The notes below the pieces were generated by a model. The model was not told the origin of the DNA. It made no database searches and was given only the letters and a program-made list of their open reading frames with translations. A stretch of DNA of 23,038 nucleotides from Scatomorpha sp964535405 (GTDB lineage Bacteria > Bacillota > Clostridia > Oscillospirales > Oscillospiraceae), in the NCBI GenBank assembly GCA_964535405.1, contig CAZHUG010000035.1:1-23038 (forward strand). Direction: 5' to 3'. Numbering within the stretch: the stretch's first letter is position 1; every line of letters begins with the position of its first letter. The position numbers and the translations under genes are program-made. Shown here in pieces: positions 7,436 through 15,724 of this stretch.

Positions 7436-10400
7436 ATGTTCGCAAAGACAAAGAAATTGATGGCACTTGTTCTTGTGTTTTGCCTGTTTTCAGGCATGCT
7501 GAGTGCAGTAGGAAACGCCGCATTTGAAGAAGTGGACTCGTCGAGTGAGGCAAACTCACAAGAGGAGACTGTGGAAGAGAAGATTGAGCGGATAAAGGAC
7601 TCGGTTTATGGAGGCGCGTGGGCGACGTCCCACTGTCAGGGCGTTGCAATTGACGATGCTCTGGAGTACATCTATTTTTCGTTTACAACCAAGCTTGTGA
7701 AGTGCTCGCTTGAAACAGGAGCGATTGTAGCAACGGTTGCAGGCTGGTCAGGACATCTCGGAGACATGTGCTATTATGACGGCCGTGTCTATGGCTCTCT
7801 GGAATACAAAAACCCGAATAACGCTTTTTATATCGCGGCATTCGACTGCGACAAGATAACAGAAATGGACATGGATGCAAGCGAGTGCATGACCAGCATG
7901 TACCTGGATGTGGTTCATGACGACTATGTGAACACCGTGGTCGAGGGCGGCTCCATTGCTGAGAGCACTTCAGCAAACGGACATGCATATGGCTGTTCGG
8001 GCATTGACGGCGTCGCTTTTGGCAAGGTCCCCGGCTCAGACAGCGACGAAATGAAGCTGATGGTTATGTATGGTGTGTTCAGAGGAGATGGGCGCAGCGA
8101 CAACGACTATCAAGTAATGTTGCAGTATGACCTTGAATCCTTCCTGGAGGATGACGGAAACGGTTGGACGAAGTTCAAGGATGGGGTCAGTGATGTGCTC
8201 AACCAGACTCACTTTCACACTACAGGACCTATCCATGAGACTCGATATTTCATCTATACAGGAAACACCAACTATGGTGTTCAGAACCTGTGCTATGACA
8301 AGGAGAGCGGAAACTATCTCCTGGCAGTGTACAAAGGCTCCAAGAGCAGTTTCCCGAACTACGGCCTGTACTATGTGGACGGCCTTGTAGCTCCGCACTA
8401 TGAGACCTTGAAGCTGGGTGACCGTCAGGGAAATTACGCGGATATGAGCTATGCGGGTGTGACCCGGGAGGGACAGTCCATAGCGGACGGCGGAAAAATA
8501 CCAATGAACGAGGGCTGGGTGCTCGATCTGGCGAAGATCGGCGTTTTGCATGAGGCATCCGGCGTTTACGGCACCGCTGCCGTGGGCGGCATGGACACCG
8601 GTATAGAGCATATTGCGGGCGATTATTTCTACATCGTGCCTTCATCCGGTTCGGGCGGACTGCAAACCGCAACTGCGACCATGTTTATGCTTGACAGAAG
8701 CGATCACAGCTGGAGCAGGAAACTCTCGGGCGGCAAGGCGGAGGCCATCCTCCGCTACAGCATGGATGCTGCGGATATTTACACCGATGACCAGGGCAAT
8801 ACCCGCATGAAGGACTCTGAGGGCAGCGGCTACGATGCATGCATTTCCGGAACTATCGCAACGGCTGACATTGGCGGCGCGGCAAACTCGGCGCTTGCCT
8901 TCAACGCCTATAACTACCCCGCCCAAATGGACAGGCTCTATCTGGATGCGGACGCCATAGGATACGTAAACAATAAGATCACCTCCAGCTATTCCTGCAG
9001 CTTCTGGAGCAGGATGGCTTTCGGTGCAAATACAGACGGAAACTTTGACCCTTTCATAGGCTTTTACCGTTCAGACGGAACCTATGCCGGCGTGTTTGAG
9101 AGCCGCTGGCGCAACAAGATGAAGTTTGTGGTAAACGGCATAGGCAGTGCGGGCGCCGGAAGCCCCGGGGATGATGGCTCGTATTTTAGGAATCTGAATA
9201 CCAATGAGGATCTTATCTTTAGTGACGAAGGCTGGCATTTATACACAGTGACCGAGTCCGACGGCTATGGCGCTCTGTATATGGACGGTAAGCCGGCAGG
9301 AACCTACACTGTCGCCGCCAATCACCTACTCACCGACCCGATCACACACTTTGAGGTTGGCGGCGGTCTCGCAAAGCTGTGGTATGACCGCAACAACCGC
9401 GGTCGTCTCATCGGCGCGGTGGACGACATAACCATCTACTCCGGAGCTTTGACTGCCGACGAGGTAGCGGCATTGTACGACAGCGGGCCCACGGGCGCTG
9501 CGGCGGCATCCGCCGACGGCGCGGCAGAGTTCGATTTGGCAAAGCCGGAAGATCAGAACATCATCATTGGCCTGCGCAGCAGCGTGAACGTGCTTGAGGG
9601 CATCGAAGGACTCAGCGAGGGCGCGGACTTCACTATAGCTCCAAACGGCGCGGATGAGAGCAGCCGTGTTCTCACGCTCAAGAAGGAGTATTTGAGCACA
9701 CTGGCCCAGGGTGAGCACAAGCTGAGGGCTAAATTCTACAGCTCAGAGGATCTGGAAATAACAGTATCCGTGAGTGACAGCACAAACGAATTTGAGCCGC
9801 TGTATCCAAGCTTCGATCTCTATGAGGACAAGAGCGCGGATTTGACGGTTGTCGCGGCTAAGGCAGTCTCCGGCGTCGCCGGTCTGACGGCAGGGGACGT
9901 GACGATAAGCGGCGGGAGCATCGTCTTTTCCAATGTCTTCCTGTCAAAGAAGAGCTGTGGAATCTATCCGCTGACCGTGAGCTTTGCCGATGGCACTTCC
10001 TCTGTCTTGAAGCTGACGATTACTAATACTGACCCCGATAATCCCCTTGCTGTTTTACACTATACCATGAGCAAAAACGACATAGACGGAAGCGTCGTCA
10101 GGGACAGCAGCGCCTATGGCGTTAATGCCTATACAAGTACAAATGCCACTGCCGCCAGCCACAACGGCGTGAAAAACAGCGCGCTTGTATTTAACGGCTA
10201 CGATTATATTGACGTAGATTACGTTACGCTCGGCAAAGCGGAGACACAGTGGCTGAATTCCATGATTAAAAAGGGCTATACCATAAACTTCTGGGCAAAT
10301 GCCAGCGCAGAGAACGGCGGGGTCATGTCCATGCTCGGCCTCTATGCCGAGGACGGACGCCCGCTGGGCGTCGTCGAAGAATTTGATGACAGTGGCATTG

Positions 10401-13400
10401 ATGACCGCGTATCTGACGGCAAGATTCCCCTGCAGCTTGACATCGCGGAAAACAGCAGCAGTCATTTCGCCGCCAAAGCGGACGAATCGGTGATGTCTAC
10501 GGCTGGGTGGTATATGATCAGCGCCACCTATGACGCCGCGTCAAAAGAAAGCGCAATTTACGTCAACGGCGTTCTGCGGGAAAAGGTCACAGACGTCAAT
10601 GCCGAGGTCATAGGCAAGATTGAGGCCTTCCGCATCGGCACACAGTACAAGAAGTATTACAGCTCCGGAGGGGACAGAGACTGGAGCACCAGAGGCGGCT
10701 TCAAGGGCGGCATAGACGAGGTCTCGCTCTACAACACTGCTCTTTCTGAGGAGCAGGTGAGTGCGCTCTATGGCAAGGGCCCGACAACTCCGGCTGAGTC
10801 AACAAAGCCCATCGTCCACTATACAATGGATGCCGACACACTCAATGGCGACGGCAGCGTTACAGACTCCTCCGCTTATGGAAACGACGGCTTTTATCAG
10901 AACCTGAGCGTGGTTCCCGGCGCAGACGGACTTTCCGGCGGCGCTCTGCACTTTGACGGAGATGCTGCCCAGCTGTCCAGGCTCTGGATGGGTCAAAAAG
11001 GCATTGATTTTCTCAACGAGAGCGTTGACAAACAGATTACCTTGAGCTTCTGGTTTAAGTCCGACAGCGCGGACGTCAATGAGACGTACAGCGGATACTG
11101 GACGCCTATTGCCGGAATTTATACTAGTAAAACCTCCAACGGCGCGCCTGGACGCTACATGCTCGTGGCGGAATTCCGCTCACCCAATCTGGTCATGGAG
11201 GTCAATAACTATCCCAGCACGGCATGGCCTACCGACATTAGAACTATCTCCGACACAAATGTCTCCGATGGAAACTGGCATTATATCGTCATGACCATTG
11301 ATGGAGAAAAAACGGAGACGGTGGGAGTCGCTCAGTCACAGTACCGACGCCTGTATATTGACGGCAGGGCCTGCAGCAATGATCGCGCGGCATATCTGGA
11401 CAGCGACCTGCTTGGCTTTATTGAGAGCTTTGAGATAGGCGGAGAGCCATATAAGTGCTGGTCTGATACCAACGTCCGCGGTCGCGTGAGCGGCGCTGTT
11501 GACGATGTGAAGATTCACGACGTTCCCTTCACTGATGCCGACGTCGCGCGTGAATACAAAAAGGGCGTAACAACCGTGAGCGACGCGCTATATCTTGAAA
11601 CTACAAAATATTCTGTGGATCTGGCAAATCCCGAGGATGTGGAAATTGAGGTTCGGAACGCACAGAACCTGACATCAATAAGCGGCCTGGATGCGTCACA
11701 ACATTCCTTCGACGGCACAACAGTGACCATAAAGGCGTCGGTGTTTGATGCGGCGGGTGAGTATAATTACAGCCTCAACTTCCTCAACGGCTCAAAGATC
11801 GTCAGGGTGTCGGCAGTGGATAACAGAGTGTATTTTGAGCCCGCCTGTGTAGTATATGATAAATCGAATTCCGCTGATGTGAGCTTCAAGGCTTTGTTCA
11901 CAGACGCAGTCGTCAAGCTGAGCGGGGAGGAAATCACGGAAAGCGACTACACAATACAGGGCAATGATATCACCATATCCAAGGATTATCTCTACGGAAA
12001 ACAGCCCGGAGTGCTCTGCCTGACCGTCACCGACGCGCAGGGCAATGCTGCCATTGCGAAAATACATGTCAGCCATACCGCGCCGACGCTGTATGACGCA
12101 TTCCCAATCCTGTACTATAACATGGACAGCACGGAGGGCGGCCTGCTCAGCGATCAGAGCGGAAACGGAATTGACGCGGTCATCGAAAACGCCGCCGCGG
12201 CGGCAAATAAGGACGCGCAGGAAAATAGCGCCCTGTTCTTCGACGGATATCAGGATACCGAACTGGTTCGCGCCTATCTCGAGGACGACGGCATTGAGTA
12301 TCTGAACACGTCCATAGAAAATGCCGCGACCATCAGCTACTGGTTTAGCAGTGACCGCATAAGTTCAAACTTCATGCCTGTCATGGGTTTGTTTGGGGAG
12401 GGCGGCCGCCCGGCTATGATGTCGCAGTTCCGCAGCAGCGGCAACGAGCGCCAAGGTGCGGGACAATCGACTTACCCGTCAATAGTCAACACCCCTGCCG
12501 GCGTGACCACGCCGAACGCGAACTTTGTGAAGTCCGACACTCAGCTTGCCATGAACAAGGTTTGGCATCACATGCTTACGGTCTACGACGGCGACAGTGG
12601 CATGGCATATATTTATATTGATGGCGTTCTGCTGGGCTCGGGTACTGCGGCATCCGGAGCGCTGGACGATATCACGGATTTCGCAATCGGCGGCATGCTA
12701 AATCAGTACTACAGCTATGAAATGAGCACAAAAGAGGAGATAGGCAAAGCGCGGGCTCTAAACGGCCGCTTTTACGGTACGCTCGACGAGGTTAAGCTCT
12801 ACAACGTCGCGCTTGGTGCTGAGGATGCAAGGGCGTTGTATGCCCAGGGCGTGGGTGAAAACAGCGCCCTGCCGGAGGACAATACGGCCCTTATAACCAA
12901 GCTCGCACGGCTCATTGACCAGGTTAATTCCGCGGGCAGCGGCGACGTGGACGAAAATCACAAGGACAGATGGAAGACCGTAGTTGACGAGGCACAGGCG
13001 GCTTTGGGCAAGGGCGTCAATGCAAGCAAGCAAGAGCTTCTTGAGAGCATCGAAAAACTTGAGCAGATTGAGTACTACACACACGACTGGAGCGGCGACT
13101 GGAAGCATGACCGCTCAAAGCACTGGCACGAATGCGACTGCGGGGAAATTTCAAAGAAGGAGGATCACGTAATAGAGAGCGGCGCCTGCTCTATCTGCGG
13201 CTATACGTATCCGCCCCCCTATGTTGAGGTCACCCCCGATCCTGATCCCGAAAAGTGCCTCTGCGAGCGCTTTGATGACATTGACAAAAATGTATGGTAT
13301 CATACGTATGTGGAATATGTCTTGTCTGAGAGACTGTTTAATGGGGTCAGCGAAGCTTCCTTTGCGCCGAACGGTCTGATGAATCGTGCAATGCTCGTGA

Positions 13401-13816
13401 CGGTTCTCTATCGTATGGAGGGGGCACCGGCAGTTAGTGGCAACAGCACCTACACTGATGTGCCCGACGGCCTATGGTACGCAAACGCGATCATCTGGGC
13501 GACAGAAAGTGGCATAGTAGACGGCTACGGAGAAGGTCTGTTTAACCCGATGGGCAAGGTCACACGCGAGCAGGCGGTTGTAATGCTTTACCGCTGGGCG
13601 GCTTACAAGGGCGTTGATCTGAGCTCCATGGATGAACTAGGAGGCTTCAAGGATGCGGGCAGTGTGTCCAAATATGCAACAGCTGCGGTTCGCTGGGCGG
13701 TTGCCGAAGGGCTTTTAAACGGAGTGGGTGACAATTTGCTGCAGCCCGGGGGCACGGCTGTCCGTGCACAAATTGCGGCGATCATTCAGCGCTTCAATGA
13801 GAATATTGTAAAGTAG
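7436..13816 (+). CDS. giant secreted LamG/X2/SLH surface protein
   Basis: This 2126-residue protein starts with a signal peptide (KTKKLMALVLVFCLFSGML; cleavage near residue 28). Residues about 60-430 form a Gly/Tyr-rich beta region like a propeller. Four LamG (concanavalin-like) modules follow at about 436-684, 869-1117, 1124-1378 and 1557-1807. Each has paired features such as YTMDA...DSSAYGNDG, an inner LYMDGK/YIDG strand and a final VDDITIYSGALT-type strand. Two pairs of X2/Ig-like modules lie at about 695-868 and 1385-1552. Then come a FIVAR-like helical segment (1815-1879), a Cys/His module with HWHECDCG and CSICGY (1882-1932) and three SLH domains (1940-2125) with NRAM, TREQ and VRAQ turns. 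SLH domains bind pyruvylated wall polymers, so the protein is likely surface-bound and binds glycans or matrix. No catalytic domain is recognised. A GAAAGGAGA ribosome site supports ATG 7436. Confidence 0.88.
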   Translation: MFAKTKKLMALVLVFCLFSGMLSAVGNAAFEEVDSSSEANSQEETVEEKIERIKDSVYGGAWATSHCQGVAIDDALEYIYFSFTTKLVKCSLETGAIVATVAGWSGHLGDMCYYDGRVYGSLEYKNPNNAFYIAAFDCDKITEMDMDASECMTSMYLDVVHDDYVNTVVEGGSIAESTSANGHAYGCSGIDGVAFGKVPGSDSDEMKLMVMYGVFRGDGRSDNDYQVMLQYDLESFLEDDGNGWTKFKDGVSDVLNQTHFHTTGPIHETRYFIYTGNTNYGVQNLCYDKESGNYLLAVYKGSKSSFPNYGLYYVDGLVAPHYETLKLGDRQGNYADMSYAGVTREGQSIADGGKIPMNEGWVLDLAKIGVLHEASGVYGTAAVGGMDTGIEHIAGDYFYIVPSSGSGGLQTATATMFMLDRSDHSWSRKLSGGKAEAILRYSMDAADIYTDDQGNTRMKDSEGSGYDACISGTIATADIGGAANSALAFNAYNYPAQMDRLYLDADAIGYVNNKITSSYSCSFWSRMAFGANTDGNFDPFIGFYRSDGTYAGVFESRWRNKMKFVVNGIGSAGAGSPGDDGSYFRNLNTNEDLIFSDEGWHLYTVTESDGYGALYMDGKPAGTYTVAANHLLTDPITHFEVGGGLAKLWYDRNNRGRLIGAVDDITIYSGALTADEVAALYDSGPTGAAAASADGAAEFDLAKPEDQNIIIGLRSSVNVLEGIEGLSEGADFTIAPNGADESSRVLTLKKEYLSTLAQGEHKLRAKFYSSEDLEITVSVSDSTNEFEPLYPSFDLYEDKSADLTVVAAKAVSGVAGLTAGDVTISGGSIVFSNVFLSKKSCGIYPLTVSFADGTSSVLKLTITNTDPDNPLAVLHYTMSKNDIDGSVVRDSSAYGVNAYTSTNATAASHNGVKNSALVFNGYDYIDVDYVTLGKAETQWLNSMIKKGYTINFWANASAENGGVMSMLGLYAEDGRPLGVVEEFDDSGIDDRVSDGKIPLQLDIAENSSSHFAAKADESVMSTAGWYMISATYDAASKESAIYVNGVLREKVTDVNAEVIGKIEAFRIGTQYKKYYSSGGDRDWSTRGGFKGGIDEVSLYNTALSEEQVSALYGKGPTTPAESTKPIVHYTMDADTLNGDGSVTDSSAYGNDGFYQNLSVVPGADGLSGGALHFDGDAAQLSRLWMGQKGIDFLNESVDKQITLSFWFKSDSADVNETYSGYWTPIAGIYTSKTSNGAPGRYMLVAEFRSPNLVMEVNNYPSTAWPTDIRTISDTNVSDGNWHYIVMTIDGEKTETVGVAQSQYRRLYIDGRACSNDRAAYLDSDLLGFIESFEIGGEPYKCWSDTNVRGRVSGAVDDVKIHDVPFTDADVAREYKKGVTTVSDALYLETTKYSVDLANPEDVEIEVRNAQNLTSISGLDASQHSFDGTTVTIKASVFDAAGEYNYSLNFLNGSKIVRVSAVDNRVYFEPACVVYDKSNSADVSFKALFTDAVVKLSGEEITESDYTIQGNDITISKDYLYGKQPGVLCLTVTDAQGNAAIAKIHVSHTAPTLYDAFPILYYNMDSTEGGLLSDQSGNGIDAVIENAAAAANKDAQENSALFFDGYQDTELVRAYLEDDGIEYLNTSIENAATISYWFSSDRISSNFMPVMGLFGEGGRPAMMSQFRSSGNERQGAGQSTYPSIVNTPAGVTTPNANFVKSDTQLAMNKVWHHMLTVYDGDSGMAYIYIDGVLLGSGTAASGALDDITDFAIGGMLNQYYSYEMSTKEEIGKARALNGRFYGTLDEVKLYNVALGAEDARALYAQGVGENSALPEDNTALITKLARLIDQVNSAGSGDVDENHKDRWKTVVDEAQAALGKGVNASKQELLESIEKLEQIEYYTHDWSGDWKHDRSKHWHECDCGEISKKEDHVIESGACSICGYTYPPPYVEVTPDPDPEKCLCERFDDIDKNVWYHTYVEYVLSERLFNGVSEASFAPNGLMNRAMLVTVLYRMEGAPAVSGNSTYTDVPDGLWYANAIIWATESGIVDGYGEGLFNPMGKVTREQAVVMLYRWAAYKGVDLSSMDELGGFKDAGSVSKYATAAVRWAVAEGLLNGVGDNLLQPGGTAVRAQIAAIIQRFNENIVK

Positions 13817-13826
13817 GCCAAAATAG

Positions 13827-13862
13827 AGAAAGCCTCGTTGCACATATGTGACGAGGCTTTCT
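13827..13862. terminator. intrinsic terminator after the giant surface-protein gene
   Basis: A 12-bp inverted repeat (AGAAAGCCTCGT with ACGAGGCTTTCT) with a 12-base loop lies 10 bases after the stop codon. The descending arm ends in TTTCTT. It is the natural end of the LamG/SLH message and the last chromosomal feature before the integrated element. Confidence 0.8.
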
Positions 13863-13976
13863 TGCCACTGAGGATTTCAATCAGGAGCTTAAGTTAGTAA
13901 GAAAGACATCATACCACTGCATGTTGTGGGTTTTCTTTAAAAGAGCGGTGGGAACGGCTAGTCGAAATAAGAACAT

Positions 13977-14012
13977 AAAAACCCTGCAATCCATTGAGAT
14001 TGCAGGGTTTTT
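13977..14012. terminator. terminator copy beside the left att site (old tRNA-Trp terminator)
   Basis: This 36-base perfect hairpin (15-bp stem AAAAACCCTGCAATC, 6-base loop) is identical to the one at 22075-22110. Both stand directly downstream of a tRNA-Trp 3' end on the minus strand. Here only the tRNA fragment remains, so this is most simply the original chromosomal terminator displaced by the insertion. Confidence 0.85.
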
Positions 14013-14013
14013 A

Positions 14014-14060
14014 TGGCAGGGGAAGAAGGTTTTGAACCCTCGGCCTACGGTTTTGGAGAC
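14014..14060 (-). repeat. att site (left): 47-bp copy of tRNA-Trp 3' part
   Basis: These 47 bases are identical to 22113-22159. They match the tRNA-Trp gene from its anticodon arm (GTCTCC...) to the terminal CCA, read on the minus strand. The match stops at 14061, where the tRNA 5' half is replaced by integrase-side sequence. Such a partial tRNA duplicate is the expected product of site-specific integration into a tRNA 3' end. It is not a working tRNA. Confidence 0.93.
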
Positions 14061-14078
14061 TGGATGCCAATCATTCAT

Positions 14079-14831
14079 TTAGTCCCTATTTTCAAGGGCT
14101 TCGCGGTTTCGGTTTTTTTCTTTTCCACCATCTTTTCCACCATTAATAAGTTTTGTGGCGTTGTCGATGGACGATTCTGTTATATGTATGTATATCTTCG
14201 CGGTGACAGAAATGTTGCTGTGCCCCATAAGGTACTTGGCAATATTAATTGCTACACCCATGTCTTGCAAGTCCGTGCAGTATGTGTGTCGCAAATAGTA
14301 GGGCGTAAAATCGTCGGCCGCAACCGACAGGACTTTAGTCATGCGGTACTTGCCATCCTTCGCCTTCCGCTTTTCAAACACTGCACCCATGGAGATATCT
14401 ATCTCCTTTTTTAATGATTGCCAAGCCCGGGTACGGCTTGTCTGCGTGTGACGAACACCGCCACGCTCCTGCTTGAACACGGCCTCAAACGGCTCACCGC
14501 GCTTTGATAGCAAATCGTTGTATATCTCGTCGGGCATCGGGACCTCTCGTATGCCTGCCGCGGTCTTAGGCTCTTTGATGCGATCAGTGCCGCTTTCTGC
14601 TGCCTTAGATACTTTTATTCGGCGTTTCTCAAAATCAATATCTCGCCAATCCAGAGCGGTTACCTCGCCCGTGCGCAGCCCGCAATACAGAATAACCTTA
14701 AACATAAGCCCGGCGTGGTGTGATTTGGCGGCAATCAAGAAATGCTCTCGTTCAAAATCTGTTGTGGTCCTGTGGCTTCCGGCGTTAGCTTTCGGCATTA
14801 TTAGAAATTCGGCTGGATTGCGCTGTATCAA
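14079..14831 (-). CDS. int: tyrosine recombinase/integrase, N-terminally truncated
   Basis: This 250-residue protein is a phage/ICE-type tyrosine integrase catalytic domain. Arg is in CGLRTGEVTALDW (about residues 50-62). The second box is YYLRHTYCTDL, with Tyr where most family members have His, followed by MGHSNISVT and the nucleophile in KIYIHI near the C-terminus. The only start in frame is TTG at 14831, but family-like codons continue upstream (IKGIFEQAYASRL) to about 14885 with no start codon. A stop lies at 14910-14912. The arm-binding and most of the core-binding domain are therefore missing. Full family members are about 380 residues. The gene adjoins the left att copy, so it was the element's own integrase. 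It is probably inactive now. Confidence 0.88.
   Translation of the reverse strand: MIQRNPAEFLIMPKANAGSHRTTTDFEREHFLIAAKSHHAGLMFKVILYCGLRTGEVTALDWRDIDFEKRRIKVSKAAESGTDRIKEPKTAAGIREVPMPDEIYNDLLSKRGEPFEAVFKQERGGVRHTQTSRTRAWQSLKKEIDISMGAVFEKRKAKDGKYRMTKVLSVAADDFTPYYLRHTYCTDLQDMGVAINIAKYLMGHSNISVTAKIYIHITESSIDNATKLINGGKDGGKEKNRNREALENRD
14121..14143. repeat. paired TTTTCCACCAT repeat, left end
   Basis: TTTTCCACCAT occurs twice, at 14121-14131 and 14133-14143, with a 12-base period. A near-identical pair with the same period lies at the other end of the element (21999-22021). The left pair is inside the 3' end of the integrase gene, where it encodes NGGKDGGKE. The matching paired layout near both att sites suggests arm-type integrase binding sites. 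Confidence 0.5.
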
Positions 14832-14884
14832 GCGTGACGCATATGCTTGCTCAAATATGCCTTTAATTGTGCTTTTCAGTATTA

Positions 14885-15170
14885 AAGTCGGAAGATGCCC
14901 GCGTGCTCGTCAGCGTTCCAGACTTGTCGGGCTGCCATACCTTCGGCATCCGCACAGTCTGAAATAATGAAACAATGCACGGAGGAGGGCCAGTTTGTGA
15001 GCTTGGTCGCTGCCGATACAGATGAATACCGCAAACGAAACGATACTCGTGCCGTCAAAAAAACTCTGTCAATTCCCTCGTGGCTTAACCATGAAGCAGA
15101 AAAGGCAAACGCGCCGTTTTCACAGATCCTGCAGCAGGCTCTAAAGGAATACCTGCACGCCACGGAATAA
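14885..15170 (+). pseudogene. hicB-family antitoxin pseudogene
   Basis: HicB proteins neutralise the HicA RNase toxin and repress their own operon. The N-terminal motif VLVSVPDLSGCHTFG is readable from 14903 and ends in a stop at 14960-14962. The C-terminal part, EEGQFVSLVAADTDEYRKRND followed by the DNA-binding RAVKKTLSIPSWLNHEAEKA...FSQILQQALKEYL, is in another frame and ends at 15170. The central HicB fold of about 40 residues and the true start are missing. This indicates an internal deletion with frameshift next to the integrase truncation. No hicA is visible. The open frame from 14895 is therefore not a real full-length protein. Confidence 0.75.
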
Positions 15171-15180
15171 AAGATATGTG

Positions 15181-15210
15181 CTCCCCGGTTTCGACCGGGG
15201 GGTATTTTTT
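15181..15210 (+). terminator. intrinsic terminator after the hicB remnant
   Basis: CCCCGGT-TTCG-ACCGGGG (7-bp stem with a stable tetraloop) is followed by GGTATTTTTT, eleven bases after the hicB stop. It also lies at the tail of the converging repressor gene, whose stop is at 15209. Confidence 0.85.
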
Positions 15211-15607
15211 ACCTCACATCACTCTGAAATGCAATTGCCTTGCCAAGTATATAGACCCTTTCGTTATTCTCCAGATCAACCACAATCGGCTCGTACGCCG
15301 GATTTTCAGGGCTCAGTATTGCAAGCTTGCCCTGCTGCCGGAAGCGCTTCAGAGTGGCTTCGTCGTCAATGACGACAACGGCTATCTCGCCCGGGTTCAC
15401 TGCTGACTGCTTGCGGACAAATACAATATCACCATCAAGTATGCGGGCATTTATCATACTATCTCCCCAAACAGGGGGATTTCTTGTGCCGTTTGCGTAT
15501 GCACTTATCGTCTGCTTAGATATTCCAATATCCGCGCCCACCCGGCTAAAACTCATTCCGTCAATTAGCTCCGCGAAACGCTCGCAAAATTCTGCTTCTT
15601 GTTCCAC
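15209..15607 (-). CDS. XRE-S24 (CI/LexA-like) repressor with internal deletion
   Basis: This 132-residue protein joins a helix-turn-helix (residues 1-44, IGISKQTISAYANGTRNP) directly to an S24 peptidase core. The core has Ser50 in GDSM and Lys87 in ATLKRF, the catalytic pair of self-cleaving repressors. Usual members are about 200-230 residues. The end of the DNA-binding domain, the linker and the Ala-Gly cleavage site are absent here, fused in frame at residues 44-47. GTG at 15607 is chosen because TAGGAGG lies eight bases upstream. The protein was probably the element's lysogeny-type repressor. As encoded it may fold poorly, or act as a form that cannot be cleaved. It has no divergent partner gene. 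Confidence 0.8.
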   Translation of the reverse strand: MEQEAEFCERFAELIDGMSFSRVGADIGISKQTISAYANGTRNPPVWGDSMINARILDGDIVFVRKQSAVNPGEIAVVVIDDEATLKRFRQQGKLAILSPENPAYEPIVVDLENNERVYILGKAIAFQSDVR

Positions 15608-15692
15608 ATAAGTCGCCTCCTATCCACTGGTTAACCTGTATTAGCACACGGCGTCCACAAATGGGGCAGACTGCGTTGAGTGACGTTATATA

Positions 15693-15718
15693 CATAAAAA
15701 GCCCCTCCGAAGAGGGGC
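15693..15718 (-). terminator. intrinsic terminator of the HsdR_N-type gene
   Basis: GCCCCTC-CGAA-GAGGGGC (15701-15718) lies just past the nuclease stop codon and is followed on the minus strand by TTTTTATG. It is a compact, convincing terminator for the leftward gene. Confidence 0.85.
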
Positions 15719-15724
15719 GTGGGA

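Noticed and set aside
14014..14060. Second tRNA gene at the left end
   Set aside because: Only the 3' 47 bases are present. The D arm and 5' acceptor strand are missing, so it is an att fragment.
14013..14414. Plus-strand 133-codon open frame across the left att site
   Set aside because: It runs through the tRNA fragment and antisense to the integrase catalytic region and has no family features.
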